Positions 48,201 to 60,200 of a stretch of DNA of 64,000 nucleotides are shown here, piece after piece. Positions within the stretch are counted from its first letter, which is position 1; each line of letters opens with the position of its first letter. The position numbers were made by a program, and so were the translations under genes. The notes under the pieces are model-generated. The model ran no database searches, was not told the origin of the DNA, and was given only the letters and a program-made list of their open reading frames with translations. This DNA comes from Ligula intestinalis (taxonomy: Eukaryota; Platyhelminthes; Cestoda; Diphyllobothriidea; Diphyllobothriidae): NCBI GenBank assembly GCA_036362985.1, contig JAYGXS010000004.1:3595825-3659824 (forward strand), read 5' to 3'.

Positions 48201-51200
48201 GCATTTCAAGGGACTCCTTGGGAAGAATCGTACCAAATCCGTCGTTCGGCTGCACACTGAATACCTGCAGTTTGTCAAACGCAAATATTGGTTTAGAAGT
48301 TATCTGTCCTGGAACCTGCTTTGAACATAAATATCCAACCAGAACAACAATATGTTCCAGAGCATAGTGGTACCAGGCTAATAGCCAACAACGTAAAACG
48401 CCATGTTGAGCGTCACAGTTCCCTACGGTAAATATATGGTGTTTAGAAGCTTCGCGATTGAAAGCGTTGCCACCTTAGTAGCACGCGCAGATCAACTGGA
48501 CGAAATTCGGTATAAGTTCGGCATATGTATCCAGATTTTTTGAGTAGGATTCCTTGATGGAATCCACTTGGATTTGCTAATAGGCTCCTCTAGCACAAGA
48601 GGCTGTCATTTTTCTCCCTTATCCTTCGCTCAAGAACCTAACATGACTCACCCTCTCACAAGTCAATGGTTCGTCTGTCTTGTCACGCCAACCGGTCTTG
48701 TGTGAAGATCGAAATTTCTCACTGATTCCACTTTCATCTGACAACAGTAAGAGCCATTGGTGAATTCAAGAGCGCAAAGAAAGAAATTAGTTATTTTGAA
48801 AATGACAAGCTTTCGCAGAATCAGCCAGCATAATAACGATCCTGAATTTCGAAATTCGCTACCAAGGGCCGTCTGGTGTTTCGTGTGAAAGTTGTGGTAA
48901 CCTCAACTGTAGGCACGGGTGAAGCCCATGGGTTGAAATTCAGTAAGGCAGAGTTGGCAGTGGTTGTATGTACCAACGCCACTCCCTTTGATCACCTCTC
49001 TGATGCAATTATTGTCACTAGTATGTGCTCGTAGGTGGTTCGTGGGTTTTGTTATTGCATACGGGTCAATCCAAAAGTTGTGGGTTCCCAGGTTTCACTT
49101 TTGTATCTTGGATCATGTGATCAACAGGAGCATTTGGTGTATGCCAAAATGGCCTTTCTATTAATTTGTTGTGATCTATAGAACACTCTAATGTGTTAAT
49201 AAAAAGACCTTTGGGGGCAAAAGAGTTAGGGGTCAAACGAATCCAAGACCCTGCCACCCGTGTTAAAAAAATTCTTGCTGGTGTGGCGGTCCACGCTCAA
49301 GGTCGCTGCGCTGACACATCTTGCCTTTACTTCCCGAGCCTTTGGTACCTGCAACTTCCCCCGCACTCTCTTAGTCAACCGCTGCTAGAAAACCACTTTT
49401 TTCTGTGCGCCTAACGCTGCTCCCGGCCAATTTCCTGCTTAATGCCCGCGTAACTTCGAAGCCAATCAATGCGCACCACTTCACTGATTAGCTGCAAGCG
49501 ACAAGGGACACGTTTTGGAGCCAATGACTCCCAACAATGGACCCGGCCTGACAGAACTTGACCGATGACGCAGCTGGCAGAATCTGTTGTAAAGCTCCTC
49601 TTGCACAGTAAACATCTGGTCCACTCTACTTCGTCTTCCTTGACATTTGATTAAGGAAACCTTCGTATTGTCGACACAATTAATTCGACCCAGGCTCCAC
49701 GTCTACCATGACCAAATGTGCGTCTAAATTCTCGCCCGTTTGACCCAACTCTTTTCACCTTTATAGCGCAAATAAATTCCCTCTTAGAATGCATCTTAAT
49801 GCTCCTCCGAATGAAAGTTTTGAAATTCATAGAAATTTTGAAGATAATGTAAACAGCAAAATGTTATTGCTTCCATTAATTTCGAGAGTACGCACCAGTT
49901 GCTTCCTCTCGTTGCATAAAGTGAATGACGTAAGAGAAAATACAAAATTTATTTCATACAGAAAATAAGATACAAGCAGTAAGGTCACAGGAAATGACCA
50001 AAAAGCAATCAATAGCGTAAGAAAGTTAAACGCTGTGGGCACGAAAAACGGGGTAAAATGTCGAATGTATCGATTTTTCCGTATGAATTCAATTTTGTAT
50101 TTTCCCTTACGTTATTCACTTTATGCAACGAAAGAAAGCAACTGATGAGCACTCTCGACGTTTATATATCCAATAAAATTTCGCTGTTTACATTATCTTC
50201 AAATTTGCACCAGGGAAAAGATGCTTCTCAAAAAATGTCTGCTTATGAAGGGATCGCTCCCTTGAAGACCCTTTTCGAGATTTTAATCTTACGGGCTTCG
50301 TTGCACTGCCTAGCACTGCAGTAACGCATGCAACCAAAAAGTAAAATTGGTAAATTGATAGAAGCTTATAGTTTATAGTCACCGACACAACTGTGTAATC
50401 CCAGTATAGGAAATAAGTGCTTCACAGTGTGATTTCGAGAGATGATGTTTATTTTTTGGGAAATGACTCTGAAAAACCGGAATGATAATTTTGAGGTTAC
50501 CAGGAACACTTGGGCCATCCATCAGCATAAAGTATACAAAATTAAGGTCTGCGGTTTGTGCAGTGTGTCGGTTAATAGGTTACTTTAGCCTTGTTCTGTG
50601 GACATCGAAGATAGCAATACTGTTTCGGTAAGCTGAAAAATGTCTGTGCGTCCTGCACGCGAAAACGGGCCCAAGTCATGGTGATGTCAAGATGAGGCCA
50701 TGGCAAAACTGACAGATTTTTAAAGAGTGCATAAATTCCCAGAATTACGATTTAAATGAAAAGAGCCAAGGTGGCAATATATAGCGCCAGATACACAAGC
50801 ATTGGATTATTTTTTGCCTCATCCTAGTTGAAGCCGTCAGGTTAACAGCAAAAACCAAATTATCTATTCTGCAGATCAAATATCGCATTTCCACTATATA
50901 AGCTGGTCCGACGCGCTTTGTTGAATGAGCAAATAAAAGTGTTTATCAGGTGCCATGTTGCGACTGTTCTTGCCATTATACAGGACAGACCAGGCGACGA
51001 CTTAGCTCGCGAATAACGGAGCACAAACGGGCAGTACAGAGAGGCGACCCACTCTCCCACTGACCCACACACAGGAAGAAGGCCACGAATTCGACTTCTC
51101 GAACACACGGATAATGGCACGAGCCAGTTACAAGACGGGATGCGAGCTACTGGAGGCCTGGGTGTAAGATCCAAACTCCATAAGCTGGCATGTGGATATA

Positions 51201-54200
51201 TGGCCCTGTTATTTTGCCATCCGTGTCCGTGAGAAGATACCAGGGCCCAGTTCCTCTACTAGCTTGCAGGCTGCCACGTCAGGATCACACGCCGCAACTC
51301 CAGGGACGCGCGCAGGAGACACACGATAAGTAGTGTGAGAATGGGCCAATCACAAATTGCCACCCCGTACCAAACACATTCATGCGTAGCCAACGCTTGC
51401 TGTTTTCTCATTTTTTCTGACGATGGCTTCTCGTGTGGAGCCAAAAGCTAAAAATAAAATTGTCCTTCCAGAGATCGCGTTTTTCTCTCCTTTATAAAAG
51501 TGTTTTTTCCGCCGAGGATCAGCATATTCAGATATTTGGACTATTAACCATCTGTGTTAAGGTCTGACGGTTCTTTAAATGCGCTGCTTTCAAAAGCCAC
51601 CTTCAAGATACTGGTAATAAGGCACCTACGAGTGGTTTTGAAGAAAGCCCTCAGGGCTAAAAGCGACAACTAAATATTAATAACAGTTAGGGGTAGGTTG
51701 GGGGCCAATCAAACGCCAATAACGTCAGTCCGGAGATGACTGCGCAAGGCTCTGTATGCCAGCACAAGATAGATGAGTCGATCGACTGAGCTCTCGTCAA
51801 AGAAGATAGAGTTTGGCGATAATACCTACCTGAGGGACCTCGGTGAATCCAAACTTAAGCGGAATAAAGCCAGGATTGATCAGCCGAAAGTGAACTAAAC
51901 CCGTCTGACTGGTCGGAATGCGACCGAAGTCCAGAAGGGGCGGCTCGAAGACTAGGTCCGAGGTTGTGAGGGTGGCTGCCAAGGTGACCCTGATATTCTG
52001 GCTCTTTGCCTCGGGAACTTCAAAACGCAAGGTGGTTCGCAAGGAGCCCGATTGGGCGTCAAATAGGGCTGTCTTCTCGCCATCTTGGTCATCGTTCTCC
52101 CGACGAAGTTGATTCAGAGATTTCAGAGATGTCCGAGGGAGGAGTTTCAGTTGCACCTTGCTGGTGTCATTAGCCTAAACGAAAGAATGAGTGTTAAACA
52201 CGAAATGCGACCTTGACAGCTGAAAGATAGCTTGAAGAAAAACGATAAGAGCGCTGGAAACTCGTGCAGCATCTTCCCTGTCTCGTGTAATGTATACCGA
52301 AATTCTAAAATCTGCTTTCAATTCAAGCACATTACTAAAGTGGAACTTTCATACGGATTATCGCGCAGCCAATCCCAAGATATTTTAGGCTTTTGAACAA
52401 GCTGCTTTCTGATCACTTACAAAAAGTGTATTCTGTGAACTAACGGCAGCTTAAGTTGAACGTAATTTTCCCACTGATTTTTGACGCCCTTATAAATTCA
52501 AATCTATTTTCTAGAAAATATGCACAGAACTACTTCTCTTGTACTCGTGTGGTAGCAGGTTACGCTTTCTTTAAATTGTATACCTCAAGAAATGGTATGT
52601 TTCGGTTTTAAAAAAGGTTCCCAATAATGATATTTTTAACGACCGTGAAAATTTCATTTATAATACATCGCATCCGTCGATTTATCATTTTTTTCCTGTA
52701 AAGGATATACCAATAGCCAACAATTTATAAGAGCTATGGAGCCCTTCCTCAGCCCACAGGGAAATATGTACTTCTCCATAGAAAACAGGTTTAAAACATG
52801 TACAGGGTGTCCACGAAGTCTGGGTACATAGGGGATAAATACATGCCTTTAAAACAAAACAATTTTATTGAATTATAATGTTAAGAAATTATATTTTCAA
52901 TATGATTTCAATTATTTATAATGCATAATTTGATGCGCCTGGCTAAAATCTGATAAACTCGATTGAATAGGTGTACATTGCCGTCGATTTCAGCACACTG
53001 ACTAATAATGCGTTCTCTCAAGTGGTTTATATTTGCAATCTTCATTGAATAAACTATATCTTTTAACATACCCCAGAAAAAGAAATCAAGGGGAGAAAGG
53101 TCTAGTGAACGAGGGGACCACTCCACATGACCTCTTCTTCCAATCCAGTGAGGAAAATTGCCGTTCAGCCAATTTCTAACATTTGTAGCAAAATGGGCAG
53201 GGGCCCCATCCTACTGAAACCAATCCGGAAGTCCCTCGCCTAGGCGCTCAATTTGAGGCATTAATTTGTCTCTCAACATGTTCAGATAAGTCTTACCGGT
53301 TACATGTTCATCAAAGAAGAAGGGTCCTAGCACATGAGCTTTCCACAAACCACACCACACCATCACATTTTGGCGGCCTTGCTGTTTGGATTATCTGGAG
53401 ACCAATATCGAAGATTCTGTCTGTTGACTTCACCATTAACAAAAAAATGCTTCATCACTGAACAGCAAAAGGTCTTTAGTAAAATGGATATTTTCATCCA
53501 ATTTATCTGAAAACTATTCGCCCATCTGCATTCGTCTATCGAGGTCGTCTTCATTTAAGTGATGCAATATCTGTAACTTGTACGGTTGGAACTTCTGCTC
53601 CACCAGGATTTTGTGGATAGTTGACCTTGGAACACCCAACTCCATGGATGCCCGACGAAGTGATTTCTTTGGGCTAGCAGCAATCTTGGTCCTGACAACC
53701 TTTTTCGTTTTGTCTGAAGTCTTTGGTCTCCCGGAATGGGGTTTGTCCAAGAAACTGCCTGTTTCTTTAAACTTCGTGACCAATTTCCCGACGGCAGTAA
53801 AATAAATAGGTTGCCGATCAGGGTGTCGAAGGTTAAATTCATACGCAATTTTGCGATAAGACCATCCTTCTCGTCCACTTAAGAGTATTAACTCGATTCT
53901 TTTTACTTTAGACAGAGCCATCATTCGATCTATGGGAGGAAAAATTGTTATGACCCGCATTGGTACTAGACGAACGCCGGACTACCCGCTTAGTTCCGAA
54001 GCCCACGGAGAGAGAACAACAGAAGTCCGGTCACTCGAACAGCGTGCATTGAGACAGAGCACGTGAGAGCACGCAGAGTGAGTCAGCAATTCAGACTGCA
54101 AGATTGCAAGCCAGTCACAGAAAAAGGCTCCAGGTTATTTATTCAGTTCGCATAGCGAGGAGGTGTTAGTATTCACGGTCCAATCAGATAGGACGGGAAA

Positions 54201-57200
54201 TTGATAATTATTGACACGTTGAGCCACGGCGTGGGACTTTGTGCTGCAGCTGCGCTGGGAGCCTAAGCGTTGTTTACTAATCATGGAACTCTGCCATCGC
54301 AACAAAAATGACATAAATAAATAAAATATTATAATTCCTATGTACCCAGACGTTGTGGACACCCTGTATTTTAGAAACCTTAATTTTAATTTTAACGGCC
54401 GGTAGGGTGCACAACTATGCGGAAATGTAGAACCATTTATAAAATTGAAAGGTACCCTTTCTTCCAGTATAAAATTTGATGAAAGTTTAATCTGCTACCA
54501 AATCGGTAAGTGAAAGAAGATTATTGCGCAGATTTTCTCCCAGATAGATTTGAATTTAGAGGGCCGTCAAAAATCAGTGAGAAAACTGCGTTCTACTTAA
54601 GAAACCATTTGTTTAAAAAGTAAGCCTTTTGATTGGCGGTCATAAATGAAGTCGTTCAAAAGCCGATTTTTGCTTCCCCTGAAAGATCTTAGGATGATGC
54701 ACAATAATCAATATAAGAAACCTAATCTAGTTATTTGTTCAAATTAAAAACACATTTTTGGATTTTTCTTGAAGTTTCAAGAGATAGAGAATGTACTGTA
54801 CCTGTAAACAGCCCTGATAAGTAGAGGATTGATTAGCATTAATGGTACCCAATTGCAGTAGTAGCGTACGGTTATCTGACGCCTAACCCAGTGGGATGAA
54901 GTTAAAAAGCCCTGAAAGAGAATTAGTCATTCGTTACGATTGCAATAATTTTAACTGTTTTCCAGTTTAAAGTTGGCAGGAGGTCAACATATTGCATTCG
55001 TTTTTTTTCAATATAATAGTAGACGACATCTACTGCGGTTAAAACGCTAGCATAGTAAGTGCACTGCTTTTGATCGGAGGAGTCTTTGGCTAAGTAGAAT
55101 ACATATTCCCGTTGAAATTGCGGCCTGCGTAGAAGCGAGTATTTTATGTACGAGGGATTATCGGAAATGTGTTTGATGCAGGACAGAGTACCTTTAAATT
55201 CAAGGCTGATTAAGATGACGATTTCTGACTTACTGATCATGGTTATTCCGTTATGTCCAACCTCAGGTTCCGATAAACTGAGATTCAAGCCAAATTCTTT
55301 TATTCATAGGCGTTTTTAAGCTCAACGCTCTACTAATGAGCCACAAGTCCGTTGTCCTATTGGGTGCGGTCATGAATAACCATATCTGAGGCCAGTGCGT
55401 TCACCAATCCGGCTAAAGGATAAGTTCAGCCCATATTGTTTATCTTATCTTCATTTTCGCTCCACCTGATATCGTCAATGGTTCGTAGGCCAGCAGGGTT
55501 AGCACAAAAATGTACTGGAAGTGAGGGACAACCTGCTTTTTGCCTATTCAATGCGATAATTACTGTCAGTTTACAAGTATCCGGTCGAGGAAAAAAGTAT
55601 TTAACTGAAACATATGTACAAAAACATAAAGACCAGATCTGAAAAAAAAATACCACAGTCAAAAATTGGAAGGCAATATACCAATGAATACCTGGACAAT
55701 GACCGATTTCGGAAGCACTTCGATGCACCCCATTACTTCGTCCGCCACAAAAGCATTCACTCTGACAGCGTGGGTCGAACGATTGTGAAGAAGCAGGCTC
55801 TTTTGGTATAGGCGATCGAACCAACAGAGGCCAAAGTCAACACTCGTCTCCTCCAACCAAATGGCCACATCCCTGGCGCGACCTTTAACGAGCAGCGTTA
55901 GAGGCTCTTTTTCCGAGTCAGCAAAGACTATTTGAAATTTAGCCTCATCGTAACCGACATCCCTGGCACGGCCTGGCTGCCATCTCAGAGTGACCTTGAG
56001 AGAGGATTTTGCTGCCAACCGGCCCCTTATTGGCCCTGTCAAGGTCATATCACCTGAAACGTATGCATGAAGATAAATGTTTGCTTGCTTTCTCATCTAG
56101 TTATGTAAACAACGCAAAGTCAATAAGTGACGCCAAAAACGGCAAAAATGCAGTTACGCGTGATATGGAAACGAATGGAAATTATTTTACGTTTTTGTTA
56201 TCTAAAAAGGAAATCAGTCGGTGAGGCCACAATACCGATCAGCATGAGGATGACAATCATTCAACTTTCTTCATCGTGGTACTGCTGTTTTAGCTTGAGA
56301 ATCGCTCCAATAACTGATGCCTATATTGACAACAAGAGTATTAGCTCAACTGTGCGCACTGTGACTCATTTTCTCAGACTATTTAAAATCACTTTAAGGT
56401 TCAAGGAAGGCCTTGGTAAGGATAATCATTGTTGAGTTTTCACCCCTTCAGAAGTTAATCGCCAACTTTGAGTACACTAGTTCACTTAATGTTTTATAAG
56501 CTCATGAGCTGAACCTCCCGCAGCTATGGCATGCAGCAGTAGGGCATCGGCGAAACGTATATCTAGACTTCCAGTCAATAGCTATGCTGGCAGTATGATG
56601 TATCATGTAAGGAAAATAACGTTATTTGAAGCCCAAAACATAAAAAAATGACGGTGCATGTACTTCAAACTGCATAATAACGCGGGATTGAGTAGATAAG
56701 TCCACTGATAAACTGTCGTACAGGGACTTGTGTAATAAGGAGCGGATGTTGATATTATTCCTATCAGTATAGCAGACGGATGTGAAAAGTAACAGAATCT
56801 GCTAAGGACGTCGAGAAAACGCGAATTTTTGTCAAAGTGATGTTTTATTACTCCAAAGGGAATCTAAAGAGACCGCAAAATTTGAAATAAGAGGGTTTAA
56901 GCAGGTCGAAGACAAGCAATCGAAGGTTTCTGATTAAAGGCGGTGTGTGACGAACACAGTTAACCCTAACCTTGACGCAGTCCGTACCTTTCCCTTAACC
57001 CTTAGCTGTAAACCAAACCTTCCCTCAAACATAACACCAACCGTAGCCCTTAGTACTCGTAAACTTAGACACAACCGTAACATTCAGAAAATGAATTAAC
57101 GAACATAAGTTTGAAGCAAAATTTTCCCAGTGAGAAATCGAAAATAGTGATTAATGCAAAATTTAATGGATCCATAAAATTTGATCCATAAAAATTGGCA

Positions 57201-60200
57201 GTCAGTGCCAAAGAACTCCTGCCTAGTCGGTTATTCAAGCAGGAAAACCGATCCCCTCGTTCCTCTGTTACTGAACACTTGCTGGACACGGGTCATTCTG
57301 TAGACCCTACAACTTCATTCCGAGTTCTTGTTCGAGCATGAACATCTCGAATGTTGCCTTTCTTGGAAGCAGCTTATAGAAGACACTCTAAACCGGACCT
57401 ATGCAAACAGTTGGAGCATGTGGTTAACCTAGCATTGCCTTGGTAACTACAGGCCCCCAGCTTTGCACATTCCCTTGCCCCGTTTTTCCCGCAACCCAGC
57501 TTCCCTGGTTTCCCTTCAACTTTGCTTTAACCTTCCTTCTTTATTAATTAGCCTTAGTGACTATAACCCCTCTGTACAAATTAAATTTGGTAATTTTCTC
57601 ATTCGTGTACCTTTAATGCACTGAGTGGATGCGACTGACGAGCACTCACGACATTTTATGGATCCATTAAATTTTGCATTCATCACTATTTTCGAGAACA
57701 TACGTTTGTTTTCGATAATTCTCATCAGGCCTTTACATATATATGGTAATTAGGTAAATAGACTATGCGGGTTGGTAGAAAAATAGAACGGCTGTCAGGG
57801 CAGGGGGAATGGGGGTGGAACGGGGTCAAAATTTGATCAGCGTTAGGAGGAACTGGTAATCGGTTGGGGTGCTAAGCTGCTGGCTGTTGGATTAGCAGCT
57901 TTTGACCATGGTAACAGCGGCGCTGCGACAAAATTCTTTTGGACGCAAAGGGCTGGTCGACGTAGCCTGATCACGGCCGCTTCTGCCGTAGCCAACAGAT
58001 GCTGTCCAAGCAATTTTGAGTAGCTTGAAGGTACCTTGTAGATCACTCGGAAGGCCTCTTTGGCATCTACGCGATGATCAGAATCTGCCACATGCGCTAG
58101 AATGGAACTGTTCGCACCCTTTAGTTGACCTTTTCCTAACCATGCTGGAATGTGTTTTCGGACTCTTTTGGACAAACGCCTGCTCGTGCGAACAATATAT
58201 CTCGCCCCACAGGAGGAGGTAACTCTAATTTAACACAACTATGTAAGTTCGATAAGCAGACAGGTTATAATGTTAACAATTCTAAGTTATACATAGAAAT
58301 ATTGCCCGTGAGGCAGGAGTTTTCGTAAACACTCGTTCTTTTCCATATATTTAAATATTCGTAGTTTTCAGAAGCCGATTTACAAAACTATATAAATATT
58401 TCCAAGCTTTACCGGCGAGGAAACGTTTATTTTCAACAACCTGTCGGTAAATGAAAAATAACTGTTAGTGCAACTATACAACAAAGGTGCTAACAACTTT
58501 ATGATGATGTTAAAAAAGCAGAAAGTGTGGAAAACTCCCTAAATTTCCCAATTTCATAGAGCAAAACTTTTTTGAATATTTACCTCTTAAATTAAACAAA
58601 AGACTATGTTAACTTATCTGGAGCAGATAAATATCAGTCTCGGTTGCGAGTCAAAAGCTCCCCGTCCCAACATAGTTGCATAGTGCAAGTCACGTCAAGG
58701 AAATTACCATGGTATACTTAAGAATGCCCAATTGTATATCGTCACTTATGCCAAGTATCCACTTACCTACTAAATAAGTTGCATTTAGTGATCACCAGTT
58801 CCCTTCCTCTTCTGCTTCAGAGCAACACTACTTATTACTTTGAAAGAAAAATCAAGAAAACTCCTGGAGACAGACCCAGCTTAGGTTTTATATTAGGCAA
58901 AAGAACCTACCAATCCGGATTTCCTGCGGGTCCTCCTATAAAAAATACGTTGGAGAGAAGTAAGTTTCTTTCCGCTTGCGTTTCAAAAATATTTTAAGTA
59001 AATAGTCGACAGTATTTTTTAAATAACATGGGAGTCTTTCTCAATACTTCTTCAAGACCACTCGACTGTGCGAAATAACAACGCCACTGTATATGGCCGC
59101 ATCTGTCGCACTTCGGTGGTGAGGTCCATGACCTCTTCCATACCCTCTCCGTTTCGACCTAGCGTACTGTCCTTCCATCAGCGACAGTTTTTTCGCCATA
59201 AAAATCCCAATGAGTTTTTTTTACAGTCCCTTCCATTTTCCATTGTTCCATCTCATTGGGTCATGTCATTTGGCATCGTCAATAAGCTGAGACACTGTTT
59301 TTCTTTTGATAACACAACATGCATGTAAACAAATAGGGAGTTAAAATGTACAGATTTATGCGCAAAGATTTGAGGTCCAGATATCTTATCGATTTCATCA
59401 TCCACAAATGAGAAGAAGATGAAGGCTCAAGGACATGGACCGAGTTCTATTGGAACTGACGTTTCGGACACTCACTTGTTTCCATCATCAGAGCAACGTG
59501 GTGGTTGTTCCTGCTCGCCTGGACTGTTTCAGCTCTGCTGCATGCCTGTTATTATATCCGTGCTCAGCGCACGAACTTTGACCTGCTTGTTCGCTGCTGA
59601 CTGCCCATGAGATTGACCACTGGGTGGCTCGTGTGACCTTTGTCATCTCTGCGGCTGTTGTAATTGTTGGCAAGTCAGTGCGCGTACTTGCCTGTCCCTC
59701 GTCCACCGGCGGACTAACAACTTGTTGCTGCCCGCATGAGTTCATGTCAACCTCGTGTGCGCGGTAGCGGTGAGGTAGCGTTCCACGCTGGTCACCGCGT
59801 CCCTGGCCAACCCCTCTCCTCTACTCCTCTGATCTCGGTTCTACTCCACGCTTCTGTCTTCTTCGCCGTCCTGTTGGTCTTTTTCTAGCTGACTCGAGCC
59901 GTTTGCGTACCGCGTGGTAAGCAGGATGAAGGTCTATGGCTCTGTTAAGTTTGCCAGTCGAAGACCAACTTTCCAGCAGAAGTCTAGCTATCTTGTCATT
60001 GGCTCGGCCTATTACCCTTGCATTGTCGAAGGCGAAGGTGTGCTTCTTCTGCCGTACGTGTTCATACACCATTGACAGTCTATCCTTGCGATCGATTGCG
60101 TGCTGATGCTCATGCAACCTGGTGCCAAGGCGTCTGCCTGTTTCACCGGCATACCTTGCATCGCAGTCTTGACATGGTATGCTGTAGACCACGCCTGACT

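Noticed and set aside
47849..48367. 172-codon open frame on the plus strand
   Set aside because: It is the antisense of CFAP74-like exons 5 and 6 and their intron; the minus-strand reading has splice sites and ASH patterns.
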